This document shows positions 17,101 through 30,100 of a stretch of DNA of 64,000 nucleotides, one piece after another. Below the pieces are notes generated by a model. That model made no database searches. It had not been told where the DNA came from and was given only the letters and a program-made list of their open reading frames with translations. The stretch is from NCBI RefSeq assembly GCF_021025955.1, contig NZ_JAJNCL010000006.1, positions 186,001 through 250,000 of the forward strand. The letters are read 5' to 3'. Each line of letters opens with the position of its first letter. The first letter of the stretch is position 1. This DNA is from Rhodococcus qingshengii (lineage in GTDB: Bacteria > Actinomycetota > Actinomycetes > Mycobacteriales > Mycobacteriaceae). A program made the position numbers and the translations under genes.

Positions 17101-18140
17101 AGGTAGATCCGAGTTCTGGAATGCGGCCAGATCGATTTCGCGGATGTGTTCCACCAGTTCGGCAAACGTGATGTCGGGATCGACGCTGGTTCGCAGGACC
17201 AGCGTGTTGACGAACATCCCGACGAGGTGGTCGAGCGCTGCCTGACCGCGGCCGGCGATCGGGGTGCCGATGGTGACCTCGTCTGCACCGGACAGCTTCG
17301 ACATCAGCACGGCCAGTGCGCCGTGCAGTGCCATGAACATCGTGACACCGTGGGACCTGGACAGGTCCGCGAGCGCGCGGTGGGTGTTCGCGTCGATGTC
17401 GAAAGTGAATCGGTCACCGTGGAAGGTCTGTTGCACGGGTCGCGGGTGGTCGGTGGGTAGTGCGATGACGTCGTCGAGTCCGGCGAGTTGCTCACTCCAG
17501 TAGTGCAATTGGCGACTGATGACGGATTCCGGGTCGTCTTCCGATCCGAGGACGCGATGCTGCCACAACGTGAAGTCTGCGTACTGCACCTCGAGTGGTG
17601 TCCACGTGGGCTCGGTCCCTGCCGTACGCGCCAGGTAGGCCGTCATCACGTCGCGTGCGAGCGGCGCCATCGACGAACCGTCGGCGCAGATGTGATGGAC
17701 CACGACAAACAGAATGTGAACGAGTTCACCGGTGTCGAGTCGGAAGAGTGCCACGCGCAGCGGCAGGTCCACCGACACGTCGAAGCCGGTCGTGGCGAGT
17801 CGTTGCATGCGCTCTGCGAGTTCGTCCTCCCCCAACGTCATTTCACGGACCGGCGGCACTGCCTCGTCGGCGGTGAGCACTTTCTGAATCGGATCGCCGC
17901 CGACGGCGGGGAACACCGTCCGCAGGGTTTCGTGCCGCTCGACGACGTCGGCGATCGCCTGTTGCATGGCGGTGACGTCGAGGTCACCGGTAAGGCGAAC
18001 AGCTAGTGGAATGTTGTACGCGGCTGAGCGTGTGTCGAATTGGTTCAGGAACCACATGCGCTTCTGCGCCAACGAGAGCGGGACGTTACCGTCGCGCTCC
18101 ATGGGAGTGAGCGGCACAGTGCCGACGGCAGTGACAGCGT
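14164..18140 (-). other. NRPS module 7: C-A-T-thioesterase
   Basis: C domain HHICADG; A code about D-A-F-F-A-G-G-I-Q-K, unassigned; T7 FFELGGTSI. The last 260 residues form a type I thioesterase with nucleophile GWSLGG, an acid near LSILDSYP and the histidine in DCEHNQMI. It would release the finished chain by hydrolysis or cyclisation (for example onto Ser2 or Thr5); sequence alone does not decide. Confidence 0.85.
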
Positions 18141-21100
18141 CGGAAAGCCGTTCGGCGAGTTGAGCTGTCGTCGGTGCCTCGAACAGCACGCGCACCCCGA
18201 CGTCGATGTTCAGTGCGGAATTGAGCCGCGAGACCACGCGAGTGGCGATCAGCGAGTTGCCGCCGAGTTCGAAGAAGTTGTCGTCGACGCCTACCTGCTC
18301 GACGCCGAGTACATCGATGAAGGCATCGGCGATCCGACGCTCGAGGCTGGTGCCGGGAGCCCGGAATTCCACGCCGGTTCCGGTGAACTCCGGGGTCGGC
18401 AAGGCTTTTCGATCGAGCTTGCCGACCGCGGTGCGCGGTAGCTCGTGGACGATCATGATGCTGGCCGGAACCATGTGCGAGGGAACGCGTGCGGCGAGGT
18501 GCGCGGTGATCTGTGCGCCGGTCAGTGTCGATCCTTCCTCGACGGTGAGGTAGGACGCGAGAACGGTTGCGCCGGCTGGTCCGTCGACGCCGAGTGTCAC
18601 GCAGTTCGTGACAGTTGCCATCGCGGTGATCTGGGCGTCCACCTCGCCGAGTTCGATACGGAATCCGCGAATCTTGACCTGGAAGTCGCTGCGCCCGACG
18701 TATTCGATGGTGTGATCGCTTCGCCAGGAGGCGATGTCACCGGTGCGGTACATCCGGTCGCCTGGCTTCCCGAAGGGGTCGGCGACAAATCGCTCGCTGG
18801 TCAAGCCGGGACGCCGGTGGTAGCCGCGAGCCAGGCCGATGCCGGCGATGTACAGCTCACCGGGAGCTCCGACGGGTACCGGTTGCAGGCGCGAATCGAG
18901 GATCATTTCGTGCACACCGCGGATCGGGCCACCGATTGTGATGGGTGCGCCCACCGTCATGGGTTCGCTGATGTCTGCCATGACGGTCGTCTCGGTCGGG
19001 CCGTAGGCGTTGACGAATTCTCGTCCGGGAGCCCACAGACCGACGAGATGCGGTGGCAGTGCCTCTCCCCCGACGACGACGTGCCGGAATTCGTCCAGGC
19101 CGGCCGGGTCGACGGTGGCGAGTGCCGCCGTGGTGACAAACGCATGAGTGACGTGTTCGCGGCGGATCAGACTTGCCAGTTCGGCTCCGCCGTAGATGTC
19201 GGTCGGGACGATCACCATGGTTGCTCCGACACCGAATGCCTGCAGGTACTCGAAGACGGCTCCGTCGAAGCTCGGGGTGGCGAAGTGCAGGGTCCGAGAG
19301 TGGTGATCGGCGTGGAATCGGCGTTGCTGATCGAGTGCGAAGCTGTCGAGTCCGGTGTGGGTGACGACCACTCCCTTGGGTCGTCCGGTGGATCCCGAGG
19401 TGTAGACCACGTAGGCGGCGTTGTCCATAGCCACCGGTGCGAGCCGTTCGTCCTGGGCGATCGGTAGGGTGCAACTGGTGGCGACGTCGTCGTCGAAGGC
19501 TTCTTCTCCGAGCACCAACCAGGACACGATCGGTGGCAATGTCTCGATGGCGTCGACGACGGTCAACCCGAACAGCACTTCGGAATCGCTGAGCATATGT
19601 TCGATTCGGTCGGCCGGATAGGTGGGGTCGACGGGGACAAACGCTGCGCCGGTCTTGGCGACCGCCCAGACCGCGAGAACCGATTCGATGGACCGTTCGA
19701 TGCCGATGGCGACCGACGTTTCGGGTCCGGCGCCGCGGCGGATCATGGCTCTGGCCAACTGGTTCGAGCGCCGGTCGAGTTCGGCGTAGGTCATGGAGCG
19801 GCTGCCGGACGAGAGCGCGATGCGGTCGGGATATGTGGCGGAAACGTCGGCGAGTATCTCCGGGAGCGTTCGAGCGGAGCGACCCGGGGATCCGAAGACC
19901 GGCGCTAGATCGCGGCTTTCGAACTCCGTGAGAACCTGCAGGCGGGCCAGCGGCTGATCCGGTGCCGAGGCCAGATGTTCGAGGACGATGCCGACGCGCT
20001 CGGTGATCTTCGCGACTTCGTGGGCCGAGAAGTGTGTGGGTAGGTACTCCATCTTCAGATTGAGCGTGTGACTTTCCGATGCGACCACGGCGATCGGGTA
20101 GTGCGCCGAGTCGCGTCCGTCGATGCCGAGAACGTGCATTCCCGCGATGTCGGTTTCGGCGGTCAGGGCTGCCTCGTCGACGGGATACGACTCGAACACC
20201 GTCAGTGTGTCGAAGGATCCGGCGGCGCCGACGGCTCCCGCGATGTCCGACAGGCCGATGTGGTGGTGGTCGAGCAGTGACGCTTGCTCGGATTGGACGC
20301 GAATGGCCAGTTCCGCGAGGGTTTCTCGGGCGTCGAGGCGGACTCGCACTGGGACGGTGTTGATGAACAGGCCGACTATCGATTCCACCCCGGACACCTG
20401 GGGTGGGCGTCCTGACACGGTTCCGCCGAAGACGACGTCGTCGCGGCCGAGGAGTTCGGCGAGAACGATTCCCCAGGCCACTTGGACCAGCGTCGCCATG
20501 GTCAGACCGCGGCTTCGCGCGAATGCCCGAAGAGCCTCGGCTCGTTCGGTCGGAAGTGAGTACGAGTGAATGTCACTAGCCACGGTTTCGGCGGCGGTGC
20601 CTGCCTGGGAGAGTTGGGTGGATGTGTCGACGCCTCGTAGCGCTTCCTGCCACGCCCGCAGCGAAATTTCGGGTTCCTGCTTCGAGATCCAGGTGAGGTA
20701 GTCGCGGTACGACTGAACTCTGGGCAGAATCTCGGGGTCGCCGTCAGTTGCGTAGAGAGTGAGCAGGTCTCGAAGCAACAGCGGGGTGGACCAGCCGTCG
20801 AGAAGGATGTGATGGTTCGTCACGACGAAGCGTGCCGCGTCTGGTCCGATTCGCACGAGCATGAACCGAATCAGGGGGGCTGTTTCCATGTCGAAACGCT
20901 GAGCGCGATCACTCTCGAGCAGCTGAGCGAACGCGAGTTCGCTGTCTTCGGCCCCGGACAGGTCGATTTCGGTCCAGCCGATCTCGACTCCGGACCGGAT
21001 CACTTGCAGCGCCCGACCTCCTGGCGCGGAGACAAATCCCGCACGCAGGCTCGGATGACGATCGACCAGGGCCTGCGCGGCGCGGCGCAATCGCGGCGCC

Positions 21101-24100
21101 TCGACTCGGCCCCCGAGCTCGAGGGTCAGCTGCACCATGTACGGATCGATTTCCGTTTCGTCGAACTGGGCGTGGAAGTGCATGCCCGATTGCAGGGGTG
21201 ACAGTGACCAGATGTCGGTCAGGTCGGGGAATCTGCGCTCGAGTTGTTCGATGCTCTGTTGATCCGCGGTGACGAGATCGAGATCGGTGGGCGTGAGCTC
21301 ACGCTCGGAGTGTTCGTCGACGTACGAACTCAGCGCGCCGAGTGCACGGGCCCAGAGCTCCGCCAGCTCGGTGACTTCAGCCTCGCTGAGAATGCCGCGG
21401 GGGAATGACCAGGTAGCCCGCAGTACCGGACCGTGTGCGGTGTCGGTGGTGACGGCGTTGATGTCGAGCACCGACGCGGCAGCAAGCTCTCCGCTGTGCG
21501 CTTCGTCGAGGGTCACTTCGGAGATCGGCAGCCACGGTACTTCGCCGTGCTCGGGATCGGAGCCGGCAAATCGTCCGAGGTAGTTGAACGAGATCTGCGG
21601 CGTGGGCAGCTCCCGCAGTTCTTCGTTTCGATCGAGGTACTTGAGCATGCCGAAACCGATTCCGTTGTCCGGAATGTCGAGCAGAGTTTCCTTGACGAGC
21701 TTCACAGCCGAGGCCGCGGTTGTTCCACCGGACAGCGCATCGACGACGTTGAGTCCGGTCAGGTCGATCCGCACCGGGAACAAGGTGGTGAACCAGCCGA
21801 CCGTGCGCGAGAGGTCGGCACCCGGTGCTGCGTTCTCCTCGCGGCCGTGTCCTTCGAGGTTGAGAAGCACTTCCCCGCTGCGCTGTCCGCGCGATCGACG
21901 CCAGGCGGTGACGGCAATCGCGAGAGCTGCGAGCAACCCGTCGTTCACCGAGCCCCCGAAATGTCGAGGCACCGTCGAGATGATGTTCTCGGTCACCGAG
22001 GTCGGAACGTCGACGCTGACGCGGTCGACAGTGGATCCGATGTCCACGGCAGGGTCGAGTCCGCGCGTTCCGAGCGGTGGCTCGTCGGCTCGCATTCTCG
22101 ACCACAAGTCGATCTCGTCACGTCGATCCGCGGCGGTCTCGGCGAGGGCTGTCGCCCAACGCCGTATCGAGGTTCCACCGGGAGGAAGCATCGGCGTTTC
22201 GCCGTCGAACGCCGAGGCGTAGGCGGTGACCAGGCCGGGGACGAGCATTCGCCAGGACACACCGTCGACCGCGAGGTGATGAAGGACCAGGAGCAACCGG
22301 CCTGCCTCGGCCTGGTTGCCGTTCGCGCCGACGGGATCCAACCAGAGTGCGCTGATCATCTTTCCGTGCTCGGGATCGAGACGGCTGGATGCGTCCTGCA
22401 TCGCGGCTTCCGCGGCGGCCCGGAATTCTTCGCCGTTGGTGGACACGACGGGGGTTCGGCGCAGGACGTCGGAGGCGGCGACGGTGCCGGGTTCGCGGAT
22501 CTCGAGTTGGTGAGTCGCGGTGTCCAGACGCGCCCGCAGTACGTCGTGACGATCGATGATCGTTTGCAGTGCGCGCTCCAGCGCGGGGCCGGAGACATCC
22601 GCGGGCAGTGCGATCAGCGCACTCTGGCTGTAACTGCGGATCGTGCTCAGGTCTCCGAGACTGCGTTCGACGAGCCACTCCATGATCGGAGTGAGCGGTA
22701 GGGTGCCGACTCCCCCGCCGGGTAGCTCCGTGAGAACCGGTGCAGCTTGCGCTGATTCGACGAGGAGGACCTTGGTGAGTCCGGCAACCGTCTTCGCTTC
22801 GAAGACGTCCCTCGGCGTGAAGATGAGGCCTGCGGACTTCGCCCGTGAGACGAGTTGGATCGACATGATCGAATCGCCGCCGAGACCGAAGAAGGAATCG
22901 TCCACTCCGATACTGCCCCGCCCCAGCACTTCCGCGAACAGGTCCGCGAGGACCGCCTCGGTAGCGGTGGCCGGTGCCCGCGTCGCCTCCGTTGTTCCCA
23001 TGACGGCGAAGTCCGGTGCCGGGAGGCCGCGTCGGTCGAGCTTTCCGTTGACGGTCAGCGGAAGTGATTCGAGGACGACGACAGCGGTGGGCACCATGTA
23101 CTCCACGAGTTCGGCGGAAACGAAGTCGGTAACGGTCGCGGAATCGACGGCACTGCCTGTTTCGGCGACCACGTACCCGACGATCCGGGGTGAGGCGCCG
23201 TCGGTACGCACGAGCGCCACGGAAGCCGCGACGCCGGGGCAGCGGAGCATCGAGGCTTCGATCTCTCCGAGTTCGATGCGGAAACCACGCACCTTCACCT
23301 GGAAATCACTGCGGCCTACGTACTCCAACTGCCCCGCGTCGTTCCACCTCGCCAGGTCCCCGCTCCGATACATTCGATCCCCCGAACTACCGAATGGATC
23401 GGGAAGGAACCGCACCGAAGTCAATGCGGGTTTCCCGAGGTATCCCCGAGTCACCTGGTCACCGGCGACGTACATTTCGCCGACCACACCTGGTGGTACC
23501 AGGTTCAGTCGCCGATCGAGTACGTAGACGGACAATCCTGGTACTGCTCGCCCGATGATGCTCGCCGACGCGTGCTCGCTGTCGCTGCGGTCGAGCGCGA
23601 TTCGACTGACGTGCACTGTCGTCTCGGTGATCCCGTACATGTTGACCAGCGTCGGCACCGTGTCGGCGCGCCGGTCGTACCACTTACGCAATTGGCCGAG
23701 ATCGAGAGCTTCGCCACCGAAGACGACGTAACGCAGGGCAAGGTCGGAATCCGTGCCGTTGGGTGTGTACGCGCGGTCGGCTTCGGCGAGTTGGTAGAAG
23801 GCGGTGGGTGTTTGGTTCAGCACCGTCACTCGCTCGCGGCGGAGCAGTTCGTGGAACATGTCCGGCGATCTGGTCGTGTAGTAGTCGACGACAACCAACC
23901 GGCCACCGTGCAGCAGCGGACCCCACAGTTCCCAGACGGAGAAGTCGAATGCGTACGAGTGGAACATCGTCCACACATCCGTGTCGTCGAACCCGAACGT
24001 CGGGGACGTGTTGTCCATCAGAGTCAGGACGTTTCGATGGCTGACCTGGACACCTTTGGGGCGCCCGGTGGATCCGGAGGTGTAGATGACGTACGCGACC

Positions 24101-27100
24101 GCGTCGGGCAGAAGTGGTGTCGTCCGGTCCGCGTCGGTGATGCGATGTGGCGCGGAGTGATCGAGGCGTACGGCGATCTCCGGAGATCCGAGTTCGACGA
24201 TGTCGATGCCGGATTCGATGATCTCCGACGGCAGATCGTTGCGGAAGTCTCCGGTCGTGACCAGGGATACCGGCCGCGCGTCGTCGAAAAGGAATCGCAT
24301 GCGCTCGGCCGGATAGGTGATGTCGACCGGCAGGTATGCCGCGCCGGTCTTGATGACGGCGACAAGGGCGAGCACGAGGTCGGTCGTTCTGGGCATCGCA
24401 ACGGCCACCACGGATTCCGGACCGATACCGCGACTGATCAGAAGCCGCGCCAGGCGGTTCGCGCGCCCGTCCAGTTCGGCGTACGTCATTGCTCCGTCGC
24501 TGTCGTTGACCGCGGTCGACGACGGATGTGCTGCAACAGCCTCGAAGAAGCGGTCCGCGATGTTGTCGGCCGGAGCCGGTTCGGCATGAGTGTTCCACTC
24601 GGTCAGCATCTGTCGACGCTCGTCGGCGCCGACGACGTCGATGTCGCCGGTAGGAGTCGACGGGTCTCGGGAGACCGCCGCGAGGAGGGTGATCAGTCTG
24701 TGTGAGAACGATTCGATCAAATCACCGTCGAACAAGTCTGTGGCGTAGACGAATTCGACATCGATACCATCCGAATTTCCGTCCGCACCGTAACGTTCGG
24801 TGACCGCGAGTTGGAGATCGAACTTGGCGACGGGTAGGTCGAACTCGACTCCCGAGACCGACAGCCCCGGCAGTTCGAGTTGCGGTAGTGCGTTGTTGCG
24901 GAACTCGATGAGTATCTGGAACAACGGAGTGTGTGACGTCGAGCGTTCCGGGTCGAGTGCGTCGACCAACCTTTCGAAGGGCAGGTCAGCGTGTTGGAAT
25001 GCACCGAGATCGCCCTCACGAACCTGGGCGAGTACGTCCTCGAACGATGCGTCGGGCGTAATCTGTGTTCGCAGCACAAGTGTGTTGACGAACATTCCGA
25101 CCAGGTGATCGAGTTCGGCCTCTCCGCGGCCGGCGACGGGTGTACCGATGGCGATGTCCTCGGTTCCGGCCAGACGCGCCGCGAGCACTGCCAGCGCTGC
25201 ATGCATGACCATGAACATGGTGCTGCCGTGCTCGCGTGCCAGGTCGGTCAGCGCTCGATGGATCTGCGGCGAGACAGCGAACCGGTGCACCGAGCCCGCC
25301 ATCGAGGGCTTCGCCGGACGTGGGAACGACGTCGGCAACGCGATCGGCTCACCCAGTCCCGCGAGACGGTCTTTCCAGTAGTCGAGCTGACGGGTCAGAG
25401 CGGAGTCCGGATCTTCTTCGGACCCGAGTACCTCGTGCTGCCACAACGCGAAGTCGCCGTACTGCACGGCCAGTTCCGACCAGTTCGGCGCGTTGCCGGC
25501 GCTGCGGGCCGCATATGCCGCCGCCACGTCGACTGCCAGGGGGTTCATCGAGAACCCGTCGGCGACGATGTGGTGGACGACGATCACGAGGACGTGCCTG
25601 CGTGTGTCCCCGTCCACGCGTAGGACTGCGCAGCGGATCGGGACATCGGCCGAGGCGTCGAACCCTGCCGAGGCCAGTTCGATAATTCGATCGGAAACTT
25701 GTGCAGCAGCGACGATCTCCGGTTCCAGGATCGGCATGACCGCTTCGGTGGCGACAATCTGCTGTACCGGTTGTCCGTCGATCGAAGGGAACTTCGTCCG
25801 CAAGCTCTCGTGGCGGCCCAGTACGTCCGCTACGGCGTCCTGCAAGGCGGCGAAGTCCATATCGCCGTCGAGGCGCACGGCCAGGGGAACGTTGTAGGCC
25901 GGTGACGTCACGTCGAACTGGTTGAGGAACCACATCCGCTTCTGCGCCAACGACACAGGCAGTGGGTTCGGGCGAGACCGTCGAGTCAACGGTGGTCGGG
26001 GGTTCTCGCCGCGGCCGACGCTCTCGGCCAGGCGCGACAGCTGCCGAACTGTCGGAGACTCGAACAATCCTCGTACTCCGATGTCGGTGCCGAGTAGCGC
26101 GTTGACGCGGGCGATGACGCGCGTCGCGGTCAGTGAGTTTCCGCCGACATCGAAGAAGTGGGTGTCGATGCCGATCGGGGTCATCCCGAGCACGTCCTCG
26201 AAGACGCCCGCCACCAGTCGTTCCAACTCGGTGGTCGCTGTCGTGAACGTTTCGGCATCGGTGTCGAAGCGAGGCTTCGGGAGAGCAGCCCGATCGACCT
26301 TGCCGACGCCGGTGAGTGGCAGTTCGTCGAGCACGACGACGCTCGCAGGCACCATGTGTGCCGGCAGCACCTCTCGTGCCGCTGCCCGGATGTCCTCGGC
26401 GGTCACGGGGTGTTCGTCGTCGCAGACGACGTACGCCGCCAGAGCCTGCTCGTCCGACGGTCCGCGGACCGCCAGCGTGACCGCGTACTCCACGCCTGGT
26501 AGTTGACCCAACGCCGAGTCGACCTCGCCGAGTTCGATGCGGAAACCTCGGATCTTGACCTGGAAGTCACTGCGCCCGAGGTACTCGATGGTGCGGTTAC
26601 TGCGCCACCGCACGACGTCGCCGGTGCGGTACATCCGCTCCCCCGGCTCGCCGTACGGGTTGGCGACAAATCGTTCGCTCGTCAGTGGTGAGCGCCCGTG
26701 ATAGCCACGCGCGAGTCCGACTCCCGCCACGTACAGCTCCCCGGGAACACCGACAGACACCGGTTGGAGTCTGCGATCGAGGACAACCTCGCTGAATCCT
26801 CGGTTCGGTGGCCCGAGATAGACCTTGTCGCCGGCCGGAATGGGGTCACTGAGATTGCAGGAGATGGTGGTTTCGGTGGGACCGTAGACGTTGACGAACG
26901 ATCTTCCCGGCGCCCAGGTGCGTACCAGGTCTGCCGAGGGTGCTTCGCCGCCGACCGTGATGGTGGTCAGTTCGTCGATTCCCTCGGGATCCACCGATGT
27001 CAGGGCCGCGGGCGTGATGAACGCGTGGGTGACGTGTCCTTCCCGGAGAACGTCGGCAAGTTCGGTTCCTCCGTAGACGGTGGTCGGAGCTACGACCAGT

Positions 27101-30100
27101 TCGCCGCCGACCGCAAAGGCGAGCAGATATTCGAGAACGGACGCATCGAAGCTCGGTGAGGCGAAGTGCAGTGCGCGCGAATTCTCCGTGAGACCGTAGC
27201 GATGGCGCTGTTCGTCGGCGAAGTTCTCGAGGCCGGTATGGGTGACGACGACACCCTTGGGTCGGCCTGTCGAGCCCGAGGTGTAGATGAGGTAGGCGGT
27301 GTTCTCCAGCCGAGTGGGTCTCCGGCGCTCGTCCTCGCGTAGCGGTGCCGTGGACACTCCGGAGAGCCGAGCGATGCTCGTCGGGTCGTCGAGTCCGAGC
27401 CACTTCGTCGCGCCGCCGCCGCTCGGTGCGTGTGCCGCCGTAGTCATTCCGAGCGAGGATGCCGAATCCTCGAGCATGAACGAGATCCGGTCACTCGGGT
27501 AGCGCGGATCGATAGGCACGAAGGCGGCGCCGGTCTTTGTGATCGCCCAGACGGCTGCGACGGATTCGAAGGAACGTTCCACACAGATTGCCACCCGTGA
27601 GTCCGGGCCGGCGCCTTCGGCGATCAGCACACGTGCCCACTGATTCGAGGCTTCGTCCAGTTCTCGGTAGGTCATCTTTCTGTCACCACAGGACAGTGCG
27701 ATCCGTTCGGGGAATCTGCTCGCCGTGTCCACGAAGATGCGATCGAGTGTCCGGACCGATCGCCCTTGCTTTCCTCGCGCGGGAACCAGTTGCTGCACTT
27801 GGGAATCCGGCATCAGGCGCAATTTTGCCAGCGGAAGATCCGGTTGCGCTGTGATCAGTTCGAGGGTGCGGAGCAGCCGGTCCGCGATCGCGTCGATGTC
27901 GTGATCGCCCAGGACTCCTGGGAAATACTCGAACTTGAGCCGCAAGCGTCCGTCTGCTGCGGAAGCGACGATCGCGAGCGGATAGTGCGCCGCATCCTCG
28001 GCATCGTGGACGTCGAGGACGTGCATTCCGGCGATGTCCGTGCCCGACGAGAGTCCACCGCGGTCGACGGGATACGACTCGAAGACGGTCAGGGTGTCGA
28101 ATGATGCAGCACCCCCCACTGCCGATGTGATGTGGGAAAGACCCACATGATGGTGATCGGACAACCGCGCCTGCTCGGTTTGGACACGAACGCACAGTGC
28201 TGCCAAAGACTCTCGCGGGTCGAGGCGAACTCGCACGGGGACGGTGTTGATGAACAGGCCCACCATCGACTCGACGCCCGGAACCTGGGGTGGGCGTCCG
28301 GAGACCGTTCCGCCGAAGACGACGTCGTCGCGGCCGAGGAGTTCGGCGAGCACGATTCCCCAGGCCACCTGGATCAAGGATGCTGTCGTCAGACCGCGGG
28401 AGCGGACGAATCCGCGCAGGAGTTCCGTCTCACGTTCTCCGAGCGCCGTGGTGGTCGAGCGTGAGGTTGCACCGTCCTCGTCGACTGCGTGGGTTCCGGT
28501 GAGCAGTGTCGGATCGTCGAGTCCGCGAAGCGCTTCGTCCCAGGCCTCGATCGACTTGCTCTCGTCTCGAGTGCTGATCCAGCTCAGATAATCTCGGTAC
28601 GGATGCACGCGCGGGATGGCGCTGTGATCACTGTCCGTGGCGTAGAGGGTGAGTAGATCGCGGACCAGCAGCGGCATCGACCATCCGTCGAGGAGGATGT
28701 GGTGGTTGGTCAGGATCAACCGGTATGCGTCGTCACTGGTACGCAGAAGCAGGAACCGCAGTAGGGGCGGAATGTCCATGTCGAAGCCGCGCACCCGATC
28801 CGCATGGAGGAGTTCGCGTATCTCGGTCGCCTGTTCGGTGGGAGCCAACGGGGAAATATCGATCTCGGTCCACGGCACATCCACGGCGGCGCTGATCACC
28901 TGCACCGATCGCCCACCGGTGTCTGTCGTGAACGCAGCGCGTAGGTTCTCGTGTCTGTCGAGCAGCGCCTGTGCGGCACGGTGTAACCGGGACGCGTCGA
29001 CGCCGTCGAGTTCGAGTGCGAGTTGGACGGTGTACGCGTCCACGGTGTGTTCTGCGTATCGGGCATGGAACAGCAGTCCGGATTGCAGCGGTGAGAGGGA
29101 CCAGACGTCGGTCAGCGTCGGGAACGCGAGCTCGAGGCGATCGATGGACTCCTGGTCCAGGTCGATCAGGTCGATGTCCGACGGTGTCAGTCCACCGCGT
29201 TCGCTCTGCTCGGCGTACGTTGCCAGAGCGCGCAACGCCTGTACCCAGAGTTCTGCGATGGCGCGCGCATCACCGTCCGCCAGCACGGCAGTGGGATAGG
29301 CGATAGTGGCGCCGATGTGCGGTGCACCCGAGATTTCGGTGGTGACGACATTGACGTCCAGCACCGAACCCACGGGCATGTCGGACTGAGCTGCCGCTTC
29401 CAGATCGACGTCACGCGCCAGCGCCCAGTCCCCCAGCGACTCTCCGGCTTCGGTGCCGGAAAAACGCCCCAGATAGTTGAACGAGATCTGCGGTTGGCGG
29501 AGGTCTTCGAGTTCCGCTCGACCTACCTCGTCGAGGTAGCGCAGAACTCCGTACCCGATACCGCTGTCCGGAACACCCAGTAGCTCTTCCTTGACGCGCT
29601 TGAGCACCACCGCGGCGTCGGGGCCGATGCTCATCACGTTCGCGATGTCGATGTCGGCGAGGTCGATCCGCATCGGGAAGACGCTCGTGAACCAGCCGAC
29701 GGTGTGCAGCACATCCGCTCCAGGGACCACGTGAGCTTCGCGTCCGTGGCCCTCCATCGAGACGAGCACGTTGTCGGTTCGTATGCCCTGTGCCTGCCTC
29801 CACTGCGTCAGTGCCAGCGCGAGAGCGGCAACGAGGCCGTCGTTGACGGATCCACCGAAAAGCGCCGGAAGCGTGGTCAGGACTGTTTCGGACAGTTCGA
29901 CGGGTACGTCGGCGACAACTCGGCCGACCGAATCGAACGTGTCGAGCCGCGGGTCCAGCGGCCGGGTTCCGATCAGCGGGTCGGCACCTTCGAGTATCGA
30001 ACGCCACCGGGGCAATTCGACTCTTCGATCGGGCGCGATGGCGCGGAGCGCGTACGACCAACGACGAACCGACGTGCCCGAGTACGAAGGCTCCGGTTCC

